A stretch of DNA of 30,415 bases from Plantago elongata (taxonomy: Eukaryota; Streptophyta; Magnoliopsida; Lamiales; Plantaginaceae). The DNA lies in the NCBI GenBank assembly GCA_036897095.1, contig JAYMSP010001610.1, positions 1-30,415 of the forward strand. Reading direction: 5' to 3'. Below are positions 20,374-29,400 of the stretch, piece after piece. Position 1 is the stretch's first letter; each line of letters opens with the position of its first letter. The translations under genes were made by a program, and so were the position numbers. Below the pieces are notes generated by a model. That model did no database searches and had not been told where the DNA came from. It saw nothing but the letters and a program-made list of their open reading frames with translations.

Positions 20374-20863
20374 TAGGGGTTGCAATGGTTGGTTCAAAAC
20401 CATAACTACTATTCTAATTTAGGTTATAACCATAACCATAACCAATTAATAATAACCATAACCATAACCGAAAAATTTTCTCACCGGTTATGGTTAGTTC
20501 GCATAACCGGAAATAACCATAGGTTTAGGTTATTGATCGGTTTTTTGAAAATTCTTTCTTACTCGAGGTGAAAATTTGTAAAAAATATTTTTTTCGCAAG
20601 AAAAAAAAAATTTTCGCAAAAAATATATTTCACAAAAAAATTATTTTTCGCAAAAAAAAAATATTTTCGCAAAAAAATATCTTTTTCGCAAAAAAAATTT
20701 TCGCAAAAAAAAAATATTTTTTAACCGTAATCGTAACAAAAAACCGAACCTATTATGGTTGCTAAACGGTTACGGTTATGATTAATAACCGTTTAGAAAA
20801 AATAAATGGTTATTAGTTGGTTATGGTCATGGTTATGATTTTTAACCAACCATTGCAATTCCT
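20374..20863. mobile_element. hAT-type MITE, 490 bp
   Basis: The left terminus TAGGGGTTGCAATGGTTGGT is mirrored on the right by ACCAACCATTGCAATTCCT. It is flanked by a perfect 8-bp duplication AGCTTAAT (20366-20373 and 20864-20871), the hAT hallmark. Subterminal regions are packed with ATAACC/GGTTAT repeats. The centre (about 20580-20720) is an array of T-rich, CGC, A-rich units. No transposase is encoded. Confidence 0.85.
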
Positions 20864-21390
20864 AGCTTAATCTTGCAAACAATGTGCGTGTAATTATTGA
20901 ATTTATGTTGGTTTGATACTAGGGCAATACAACAATCTACTGAGGGAGTGTAGTATAGTACATTTGGTGTTCGTGTTGCCTGATTTATACTGTCATTTGT
21001 GCGTGTAAACTGTTGGTGACTTGATTAAAGCAAGAAGCTGGGGATTGACAGCAACTTAATTTGTTTTGTTTAAGGATTAAAGAAACAGTCTCGTCAAGAT
21101 TACATGGACAAGGCTGATAAAGCTAGGAATGCAAGACTTTCTTCTAGTTCATCCACCACGAAATAAATATGGCACCGTCAGTCCAGCTTTCAACATCGGC
21201 TGGTAATATCTTTAAAAATTCAATCAGAATAGCTCGTTTCCTAAACACAGAAAAAATGAATAGTGTATTAAATTAATTAAAATAAAATGTCTAAAGGTGG
21301 AAGGCCTTCGTCCCTAGAATCTTCTTCATTCTCCCATGTAAAGTCAAGAGCTATGACTTTATTCTCTCTGTGAGAATAAAGCATCGTTGC

Positions 21391-22957
21391 TCATTTCTTA
21401 CGAGTGGAGATAGCCTCCTCGTGGAACACATGTGCACGATAGATTAAGTGTGTAACACTACATATGTATATATAGAAGTACATTTGCAAAATTGACTTCT
21501 TATTTACATGGGTCAATAGCCGATTTACACCATCAGGAAATTTGATGTTGAGGCACACATATAGCCCGCAGTTGTAGCTGTAATATTGTTGATAGTCAGT
21601 GTTATATGGTGGCATTAAATCAACATCTAAAAGTTACTGAACATGTTATCCTTACCCATCATGTTGTTGTGGAGTCTTAAGATGCACCATCTTGAATTTG
21701 TGCCAATCAGAACATATAAATTCTTGCTGTCCATATATTTCTCTCCATATCTTGCTGACATTCTCTAGTCTTGTAACCTGTTGAAATTATTTCACATAAA
21801 AAAGAAAGAAAAAACACATGTATTGTTGGTATGTGTAAATCTTACATTTTTGATCGCTTTCCAAACAAGATTCTGCCTATGTTTTCTTACTGATGGATTT
21901 GTCAATGTGTCAAAAATTGATATTTTTTGCAAACTAATGTTGATCGTGGCAGACAACCAGTGGTTTTGATCGTGAATTGGGATGGTAATGGTTCTGCATT
22001 CTGGTGGATCACCTCGGAGATACTTCTGTTTACCTCCGAATATCGAATTGTCTATATGATCATCCGAGTAAGAGTCACTAATAGCCTGTGACTACAATTT
22101 AATATCATGAATAAAATCAGTCAAAGTTATCAGTTACTTTTGAATTCACACTGAATTTTAACATGCCAAAAACCATGTAGGTAAATTCCAGTGGCAGCTG
22201 AGATGGGAATCTGATCTACTATCGCACCAGATAACATACACGAGACAATTTATTACCTGAGGTGATATAAGAGTTTCAGGTTAGTATATCTAGTACATTG
22301 AAGTACTTGAACTCTATTATATGATATATGTGTAACCCAGTACTTACGTCATCAAGTATCCAGTTGGTGCCTTGTAGGCTTATAATATTTTTTCGTGTCA
22401 AGAAATTGTTCTCATATTGAACAAGCACTACCCTGCAAGATTAGAAATGTTGGTCAATAAAATATGATTAAACTTCACACAATTGAATATTGTATTAGTT
22501 AAAAAAATGATGGAATCACCTTTCCTCTAGATCTTTATCGAACATGAATGAGGCTATGCTATCATTTGTTGGCATATGGAGACAAATTCTGTCATAAATG
22601 TCTGTTCTATAATCTTGCTGATAAAGCTCTTCTTCTGTGATCATTTCAAAGTTAACTGATTTCTCACAACCTTGTTTTACTTGGAAGTCAGTGGTCGTTG
22701 GTGAGGGTATCTTATTTTGTGGTGTGGCAGTAGTTTTTGCAGAGCTATCCACACACTCATTAATTACTAAGTTAGATTGCACTTTCAACAACGATCAATC
22801 TTTGCTCCATGTTGTTCATCCTGCCATTTAGTAATTGAATATGAGCATTTAGAAGCTCATTTTGATTAGCAACAAACTTTAGGAGTTCAATCGCATTGAG
22901 ATTTTGGAGTTCATCATTCAAAGATTGAACTGCATCCTCGTTTTGTTGTTCTTCCAT
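21391..22957 (-). pseudogene. Ulp1/C48 cysteine peptidase-like gene (spliced)
   Basis: Ulp1-type peptidases remove SUMO-like modifiers, and captured relatives occur in plant MULE transposons. In minus-strand order: a coiled-coil-like ORF (22957-22772: LNDELQNLNAIELLKFVANQ); exon A ending at 22520; exon B 22432-22348 (GTNWILDD); exon C from 22256 (VINCLVYVI); exon D 22085-21846 (IHDQNHWLSA; IFDTLTN); exon E 21777-21656; exon F from 21577 (NCGLYVC). The triad candidates are His at 21960-21962, Asp at 21909-21911 and Cys at 21568-21570. Exons E and F join as PQQHDGYNCGLYVC, matching the Ulp1 Gln-oxyanion and nucleophile motif, with Asn where Asp is usual. Phases fit for A-B, B-C and D-F. C-D does not fit with the donor I chose (22174), and the coiled-coil ORF is one base out of frame with exon A. 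It is decayed, or my borders are wrong. It lies downstream of the FAR1/MULE gene on the same strand. Confidence 0.65.
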
Positions 22958-23326
22958 CTTTTCTACCCTTATCTTCTGTTTCTCGCATCCCTTTGGTACC
23001 TCACTGTTACAACACCGTGCTCAACTCAGTAATATTCAACATATATACAAAACCATACCTATCACCTCACTTAAAATGTACTATAAGAAAATATTCGTCA
23101 AATAAAATATCGATGTTTAATTATTCCCAACTACCAATACAAGATATTCTAAAAGCTGCCAATCCATTGAAAATAGCAAAACATTAATTCAGAACTAGCT
23201 AATTCCAAATGAAAAACAAATTCACCACTACATAATTCAAAACGAACAACCATAAAAACACTTTGAGTACGCTAATCATCAACTCCTTCCTTTCAATGGT
23301 AATAAATTCGCCTTTCAAAAAGTCTA
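22958..23326. other. Spacer between the transposase-like and peptidase-like genes
   Basis: About 370 bases without a recognised domain. On the minus strand the last part reads into the ATG at 22957 through a basic stretch (KGCEKQKIRVEK), so the peptidase-like gene may start further upstream than 22957. A promoter is not evident. Confidence 0.35.
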
Positions 23327-25666
23327 CTAGCTCGTCGTTACATCACCTGTAAATTTGTGCAACCCTTTCATCTGTACATCATATAAATAAATAAAAATGT
23401 GTACAAGTGAGTTATGTATTAATAGCAACAAAATAATACGCACCTTTGTTGGACAACTAGGTACACCCGTGACCATCTTTATTCGGGCATTTTCCTCTCT
23501 TATGTTCAGGCACCCTGTATTTTCATATTTACGGTCAAACCATATCAAACAATATGATCAGTTTAGATATAATCAATTATCACGATATAAAATACATGCC
23601 CACATATTACGCATTTTTGCCATGTGTTAGGTCGTGCTCCTCTAGATACGGCATTCACATGATTAGCTACCTTAGAATTCATTGACGGCCCATCGGGATC
23701 ACGAATCCCACGCAAGTCTTCTGGGATTTCATCCAAATCCTCATCCACTTGAGAATTCTCATCCACTTTTGTACCGGAAAGACTTCTCCTCTCACGTACA
23801 TGTTTTGCTCCACGTTTCATTTGATCTAAAGCATCTATGGTATTTGGTTCTGTATGCGAAGCATCCAAAGACCAACCCATACTCTCTTTATATAGATTCC
23901 TAAATCTTTGACGTTGGGGATCACCTGCTGAAAATAAGTATGGATAGTAAGGTTCAAGTTGTCGCCCAACTAATGATGTCCATCTATCGTGTATGCAAGT
24001 TGAAGGGATCTCCTTTAAACCCTAAATACTTAAATGCATAAAACAAATGACAAAAGGGCAAACTCGTAGACTCCAACATCTTGCATTCACATGTCAGTCT
24101 ATTTTCTGCAATATCAAATCAACAGACCATCGGGTTCCATTGAGTTTTCAACAATAAGCAAAAGTTAATCTGGACAAGCCAATATCCACCGGGACGAGCG
24201 CTTGTTCAACATTAATTTGTTCTTTCACCTTAAGATATATGTTCCTGCTGTACAATTTTGTTGCATGATTAACAAGATGATACAGGGCTGTAGACTTTAA
24301 TGGTTGCACAGGCAAATCAGATAGACGCTGGCTATCAAAAGCATCCACCCTAAGCTTATGAAGTTCGTTAAAAAAATGCTTTAACAACTCAACAATCATG
24401 TACCCTTGCTTCACACGAAGCTTGAAACGTGAGTTAAGCGACTTAGCTCTTTGGGTGGTCCTCATTAATGCAATAAAATGTCCTATGCAGTGAGCCTCAC
24501 TCCACATTTCTCTTTTACTATACAAATCAGTAACCCAAGAATGTTCTGCGACATCGCCATGCTTTTCAAGGAGTGCATTCCAAGACCACTCGAATTCTTC
24601 AACAGAGAGATTTTTCTTCATGAGTTCTGCAAGACCTGTGCGGAATTCTGGAATTTTGATCTTCTGTCTACAATTTTGTAGCAAGTGCCAACTACAAAGT
24701 CGATGTTTTGTTTCCGTCAAGACATGCTTAATTGCATTACCCATAGCCAGATCCTGATCAGTCATAATTGACAATGGTTTCTTATCCCCCATGGACTTTA
24801 TAAATTGTTCAAACAACCAAATATATGAGTCTAGGATCTCACCACGAATCAATGCATCACCAAAAACACATGTTTTGAAATTGTTGTCCACCCCAGGCAG
24901 AATAACAAGTGGATAATAATAAGTATGTGTATTATAAGTGCTGTCAACCACCAACGAATCCCCAAACAACTTATATTGAGCCTGTGAGAAAGCATCTGCC
25001 CAGAATAAATTTCTTAATGAGTTATCTACATCATATACAGGTACATATATGAAATCGACATCACTAATTTTCATTCCGTCCAATAATCCTAAAGCCGTGG
25101 ATGCATCTCTATTTTTCACAGAATCACTTCGTTGCTTGTTCAGAAAGTTATATGCATCTTTATCCTTAAAAGACAAATTTGAAGGCCCTCCATGGGTGAG
25201 TTTTAAGAGATCCAAAATATGACATGTTCTATGTCCAGCCGCATTCAAGATACTTATTACGACTCTGTCGTTGGGTGATATAAACCTAAAAACAAGTATA
25301 ATATAACAGCCCGTGATGTCAAAAGAACAAGATTCTAAAGCCAGAGAAAAATAACATAACAATGACAAAAGAATATAAGAAATTCAATTGTTAATTTAAA
25401 CAAAAAATACCTGTTAGATTTCAATTCATCTAACCCCGGACTTAATAGCTCGTGGTTGTGTTTAGGTTCAAACCTCGTGACGAAGTACATTCCGTCTTTT
25501 AAAGCAACCCGAAAACATGCTTCACAACCAACTCAATTGTCTGGTTTTGAATTTCTAATTGGAGTTTTGACAACTAATTTACGAAAGCCAGCACAAGAAC
25601 ACTCCCATTTTACCACCTTCTTGTCTTTACCATAACCTGTGGGATTGCCGAACATTAAATCCTTTG

Positions 25667-26454
25667 TAGAGGTGTGCATATAGTCCAAATCCGAAAAACC
25701 AATCCGAAAATCCAACCCGAACCGGTGCCTTCAGATCGGTTTTCGGATTAGCACATCTTCCAGTCCGAAAATTTTGGATCCGATCCGATCTGATCCGATC
25801 CGTGAATTTTCGGATTAATCAGAAAATCTAAAAATAAGAAAAATATAAATACAATATTGTACTGCTATCTCTCCCCACACACACTAGCCTAACCCACTCC
25901 CTTCTAATATCTAATTAAGACCATCAGCAACAAAAACCCTAACCCATTTTAGATCTCTCATCTCCTCAGATCTCTTGCCACCTCCTCTCCTACGTTTCCC
26001 ATCGCGACTCTCATCTCCTCCGTTCATCACCGCAACTCTCATCTCCTCCGTTCATCACCGCAACTCTCACTCTCCTCTACTCCTCCATTCATCACACCGC
26101 AGCTTCCAATCACCTTTGCTTCTCAGTTACTGTAGAGACGGAATCACGCTGAAGTCGAGCTTCAAAGTAGAGAAGTCGACAATGACATCGTAGCCATTTT
26201 GGCTTTGAAGCAGGATTGTTTTATTTGTTTCAATATTGTAATCCTTTTTTAACATCTCTATGATAATCTAGTGTCTGTGTTGATTGAGATCTGATTATGT
26301 CTGTTAAATTGGTGGACATTTATTTGTGCTAGCGATCTATGTAGTTCATTTATTTTATTTTTTTTGAATTTTTAGATTTAATCCGAAAAAATTCGATCCG
26401 AAGTTTCGTATCGGATTTCAATTTGAGCAAATATCCGATCCATGCACACCCCTA
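25667..26454. mobile_element. Non-autonomous hAT-type element, 788 bp, inserted in the FAR1 domain
   Basis: The left terminus is TAGAGGTGTGCAT and the right terminus, read inward, is TAGGGGTGTGCAT. The flanks are ATCCTTTG (25659-25666) and ATACTTTG (26455-26462), an 8-bp target duplication with one mismatch. Subterminal DNA is rich in CCGATC/GGATCGG repeats (TCCGATCCGATCTGATCC at about 25779-25796). The centre holds a CT-rich leader-like segment with a 28-bp tandem repeat (26003-26095). No transposase ORF is present. The 72-codon ORF at 25975-26193 is low-complexity. Confidence 0.85.
26003..26095. repeat. 28-bp tandem repeat inside the hAT-type element
   Basis: CGCRACTCTCATCTCCTCCG with TTCATCAC occurs at 26003-26030 and 26031-26058, then as a longer variant at 26059-26095. 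Confidence 0.75.
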
Positions 26455-26665
26455 ATACTTTGCGTGTACTATAGGTACGATAAAATGCATTTGCATCGCC
26501 AATGCATCTAAAAGCTAGTCCCTTTACTGTGTCATCATCGAGAGTAAGATCATCTTCATTAAAAAATCGCACACCATCACAATATGAATTTTGAGGGGGA
26601 TTTTGTTCATCAGAAGATAAATGCTCATCTTCTACGTTGTTATCGTGGATGCTGCAATTAATCAA

Positions 26666-28023
26666 AGGTTACGTGTCATAAGTGAATAAATAAATAAATA
26701 GAAACAAATAGATTATAGATTTCAAAAGATAGAGACCATGTAATATTGTTTTTATCTAAGACAAATGAGGTAAGAGTACTATATACAGATTAGCTAGTTA
26801 GAGTAGATTTTTTGGGTTCATTCACTAAACATCTGAGCTATTGTGTAATTAACATAAAACACTAAACATCTGAGCTATTGTGTAATTAACATAAAACTGT
26901 CACGAGTATCAACATTTCATATTTCACACAAGAAGTAGTAGCAACTAAATTCATTTTGAAAACTAAAAAAAAAAAAAAGAGGACTTGCTGCCACTATATT
27001 GAAATAGAGGTTAGAGTAATTAAACACACATAACAAATATAGGATTAAACACAGTTTATCTACATAGTAGGCTGATCTCGTCCCCTGAATTTACATAGTA
27101 GGTTGCATAGAAGACAAATATATTTACCTTGCTTGGGCTAAAGCGGATTTCAATTGTGGTTCACTGATAATTACCAGCAGTACGAATAAACAATCCACAA
27201 CCTGAGATAATTCTTGCAATGCACTATTACACAATCTAGAAACGAAACTAAAGGAGTGAGTTTGCTCCTAATATCATCAACTATTATTCCAGCAGCAGAG
27301 TAGATAGTAGCACAATTCTACACTGATTTATCATCCAATTAACTAAGAAACATAAAAATCACATTCACTTGGCTAATTTCTAATTACCTAAATTCAATTT
27401 CAACAATTTGAAATCTGAACGAAAGGACTTACCTGAATCATTTATGTTAAGTATATCGCTATAGAACAATTTTATAATAAATAACCTACTGAAAATTCTT
27501 CTACTGAATGCAGTAAAGATTGGTAAGTGTAACGCTATAAATCTCATTAAATCCTCTGAAATTGTGGGGAGTCGTATTAATCCCCTCTTAAATTTTGTGA
27601 TTGTGTCTTGCCTAGACCAACTGTCCATCCCGAGTGGATGGTTCAACACTCATACCATCTATTACAACCCAATCCTTAGGCCGATGAAATTATTTATGGA
27701 TGATACGACATGATCTTTTTCATGCACTTTTGAATATGGACTGTTCAGCATGAGATGGATCCAATTCCATTGTAACAAAACACGTAATTCTCCATAGACT
27801 TTATCATCACTCCTGCAAATACCAAGAAACTTACATGCACATAATAAGATTCTCTAGAGTTGGCATGTTTAATTTCAGAGTTTTATAAATAAATTTTTAA
27901 AAATAAAGTTAAACCTTTTCAGTATGAATACATTTAACGTGTACAATTTTCTTAATAAGTTCGACTTTAATTAATAAACTAATTAACTACAAACAAACTA
28001 TGCCTTGGAACAATTCATCTTCA
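26666..28023. other. Upstream region of the FAR1-like gene, no clear gene
   Basis: It probably includes 5' non-coding exons or introns of the FAR1-like gene, since 26653 is an acceptor (TAATTGCAG on the minus strand). An 89-codon minus-strand ORF (27380-27649) has no domain. A 37-bp perfect tandem duplication lies at 26824-26897. Confidence 0.4.
26824..26897. repeat. Perfect 37-bp tandem duplication
   Basis: The unit starting ACTAAACATCTGAGCTATTG and ending AACATAAAAC occurs at 26824-26860 and 26861-26897 without a mismatch, so it is young. Confidence 0.95.
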
Positions 28024-28032
28024 TACATACTT

Positions 28033-28486
28033 GGGCTTTTCTACGGTGTCAGACAGCATGTAATAAAGAAAAAAATTGACATATTTATTCTGTTAAATTT
28101 CAAAATACTAAAATAAAAAGTATGTAATTCAAAAAAAATATTATTTTATTTTTAAAAATATTTTAGAAGTTGAATTGTTTTTTTATTAATATTTACATTT
28201 TATAAATTTAAATATTCATAAGGCGAAAGGGCGATCGCCGTTTCGCTTTAGCGACACCCCATCACACTTCCGCCTTATAGATATTTAAATTAAAAAAAAT
28301 ACAAATATCAATCAAAAAATGCAAATTTTGGCTTCTAAAATATTTTAAAATTCAAATAATATTTTTTAAGAATTATCAAATTTTCACTTTAATATTTTAG
28401 AATTTAACGAAATAAATATGTTAATTTTTTTTATTTTCTACTTGTTGTCAGGCAGGGCGAAAGCCTGTCTGACCGTAAAAAATCCC
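28033..28486. mobile_element. Foldback MULE-type element, 454 bp
   Basis: The left end is GGGCTTTTCTACGGTGTCAG then ACAG. The right end read inward is GGGATTTTTTACGGTCAGAC then AGG. The flanks TACATACTT (28024-28032) and TAAATACTT (28487-28495) form a 9-bp target duplication with one mismatch, as for MULEs. The two halves are imperfect reverse complements for about 200 bp each (ACATATTTATT, AAAATATTTTAGAAG and TTTAAATAT...TAAGGCG occur in both arms). They meet around a short GC-rich loop at about 28232-28272. No ORF is present. Confidence 0.75.
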
Positions 28487-28495
28487 TAAATACTT

Positions 28496-29106
28496 ATATT
28501 TTACATCGAAATCGTTTATAATGAAGTTCTTTTAGAGTTAATTACACTTTCACCCCTATAATAGTTCGAAATTATAATTTTGCCAAATATTTTTTCACAC
28601 ACTCTGTAATTAGTTGTTAACGAAGTCAACCTTAATTAACATTAATAAAAAAAATTGAATTTTCCGACATTGAGAAAATTAATTTTTAATTCTTTTATTT
28701 AAAACGAGAATCTTACAGTGACAAAAATGTATCAGAAATGTATGGGAATACATTCTAGATGAGCAAAGAACTAATTAAAGCTAGGTTGATGGTCCAACAA
28801 GTTGGGGAACATCACTATTATTCAACTTAATCATGAAGTTTTCAGAGTATAAACAATAGTAATTTCCAAAAAGAATATAAGGTTCTCTTTACCACTACTT
28901 TTTCAGCTAGCTTATTTGAAAAGTTGCACATTTACGTAACGAGCTTAGTTGAAAAATTAGTAGGTTTGAAAAGCTAACCAAGTTAGCTTGTTAAAATAAA
29001 AGCTGTCTAACCAACTACCAACTAATTATTCAATTATCAGCTAACTTTTGAGTTACCAATTACATTTTCAGCTAATTTTACTAAAACAGGCCTACGAACA
29101 TTATGG
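28496..29106. other. Intergenic region with repeat relics, no gene seen
   Basis: TTAATTACACTTTCACCCCT at about 28540 looks like dispersed-repeat sequence. 28900-29095 is rich in TTAGCTGAAAA/AGCTAAC motifs and ends AAAACAGGCC, reminiscent of a MITE terminus, but its partner end was not found. Confidence 0.4.
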
Positions 29107-29216
29107 TGTGGACTGTGGTCTTTGGACGTAACCAAAACGGATGGGTCAATTGGGTGTGGACTGTGGTCTTTGGACGTAACCAAAACGGACTATAAAGTAT
29201 TAACGGGTCAATTGGG
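29107..29216 (+). promoter_or_regulatory. Duplicated 35-bp block in the SAL1-type promoter
   Basis: TGTGGACTGTGGTCTTTGGA with CGTAACCAAAACGGA occurs at 29107-29141 and 29155-29189, identical. Each copy is followed by GGGTCAATTGGG (29143-29154 and 29205-29216). The second carries an extra insert containing TATAAAGTATTAAC. The block lies 200-290 bases before the ATG of the nucleotidase gene. Confidence 0.7.
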
Positions 29217-29388
29217 TAACGTCTAGACCGGGCATCAGATCACCTTTTTTTTTTTAATTATTATTATTTTATTTATTTTACAATAAATCCTTATCCATAG
29301 AAGTATATATATCACCTTAATGATCCCCAGAACACCTACACTCCTACACTCCTACAGTATATATCTATCTTCTTGGTACTTCCATTTC

Positions 29389-29400
29389 ATGCACCAATAA
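29389..29400 (+). promoter_or_regulatory. Three-codon upstream ORF touching the SAL1-type start
   Basis: ATGCACCAATAATG: the upstream ORF encodes Met-His-Gln and stops at TAA (29398-29400). The last A of that stop is the first base of the main ATG. Its effect on translation is unknown. Confidence 0.5.

Larger units (their letters stand above)
19584..21166 (+). pseudogene. Two-exon C-terminal coding remnant, unknown protein
   Basis: Exon A (19584-19733) has an AG acceptor (AAATTTCAG) and a GT donor (TTTG|GTAAGC). Exon B (21075-21166) follows TTTAAG and ends in TAA. The phases match: the last G of exon A completes a GGA glycine codon with the first two bases of exon B. Together they give about 79 residues, including ITPLAEKISSDFKKLTVSAI, a hydrophobic IVGLAIVGAVFG segment (possible membrane helix) and a basic, serine-ending tail (KADKARNARLSSSSSTTK). 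I do not recognise the protein. No upstream exon or start codon is visible, so it is either the 3' end of a gene with distant exons or a decayed fragment. The 1341-bp intron carries repeats, a CT-rich island and a hAT-type MITE. Confidence 0.45.
23327..26653 (-). pseudogene. FAR1/MULE transposase-derived gene, disrupted
   Basis: FAR1-related proteins descend from Mutator-like (MULE) transposases. In minus-strand order: an acidic leader and the start of the FAR1 domain (26653-26463, LAFRCIGDANAFYRTYSTRK); a hAT-type insertion (25667-26454); the rest of the FAR1 zinc domain (25658-25411, with WECSCAGFRK, GCEAC and HNHEL); an intron to 25285; the transposase exon to 24148. In that exon the Asp of VVDSTYN is at 24953-24955, the Asp of MTDQD at 24757-24759, and a CSWH motif follows. 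Further on come a SWIM-like CECKMLE...FCH (24091-24047), an RWTSLVGRQLEPYY segment and a zinc-knuckle-like CVICGH. Damage: the insertion, a one-base frame change near 25640, an in-frame TGA at 25533-25535, frame breaks around 24147 and an apparent one near 23510. It is most likely an inactive transposon or FRS copy. Confidence 0.75.

Noticed and set aside
20568..20765. 65-codon Lys/Phe/Ile-rich ORF
   Set aside because: It arises from the A-run, CGC, T-run array inside a MITE; low complexity only.
20374..20863. Telomere-like repeat
   Set aside because: The unit is ATAACC/GGTTAT, not the plant TTTAGGG unit, and it is confined between hAT-type ends and target duplications.
25975..26193. 72-codon Ser/Pro/His-rich ORF in the hAT-type element
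   Set aside because: It comes from CT-rich tandem repeats, with no domain or splice context.
21391..26653. A single fused FAR1-transposase-Ulp1 polyprotein
   Set aside because: The FAR1-like frame appears to end with stops near 23330, and the coiled-coil part starts with its own ATG about 370 bases further on; two genes fit better, though fusion in an intact copy is not excluded.
27380..27649. 89-codon minus-strand ORF as a coding gene
   Set aside because: No domain is seen; it probably lies in the 5' non-coding part of the FAR1-like gene or is chance.
29373..29399. Nine-residue N-terminal extension of the SAL1-type protein
   Set aside because: The upstream frame begins with TTG, not ATG. 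The ATG at 29400 matches the family N-terminus.
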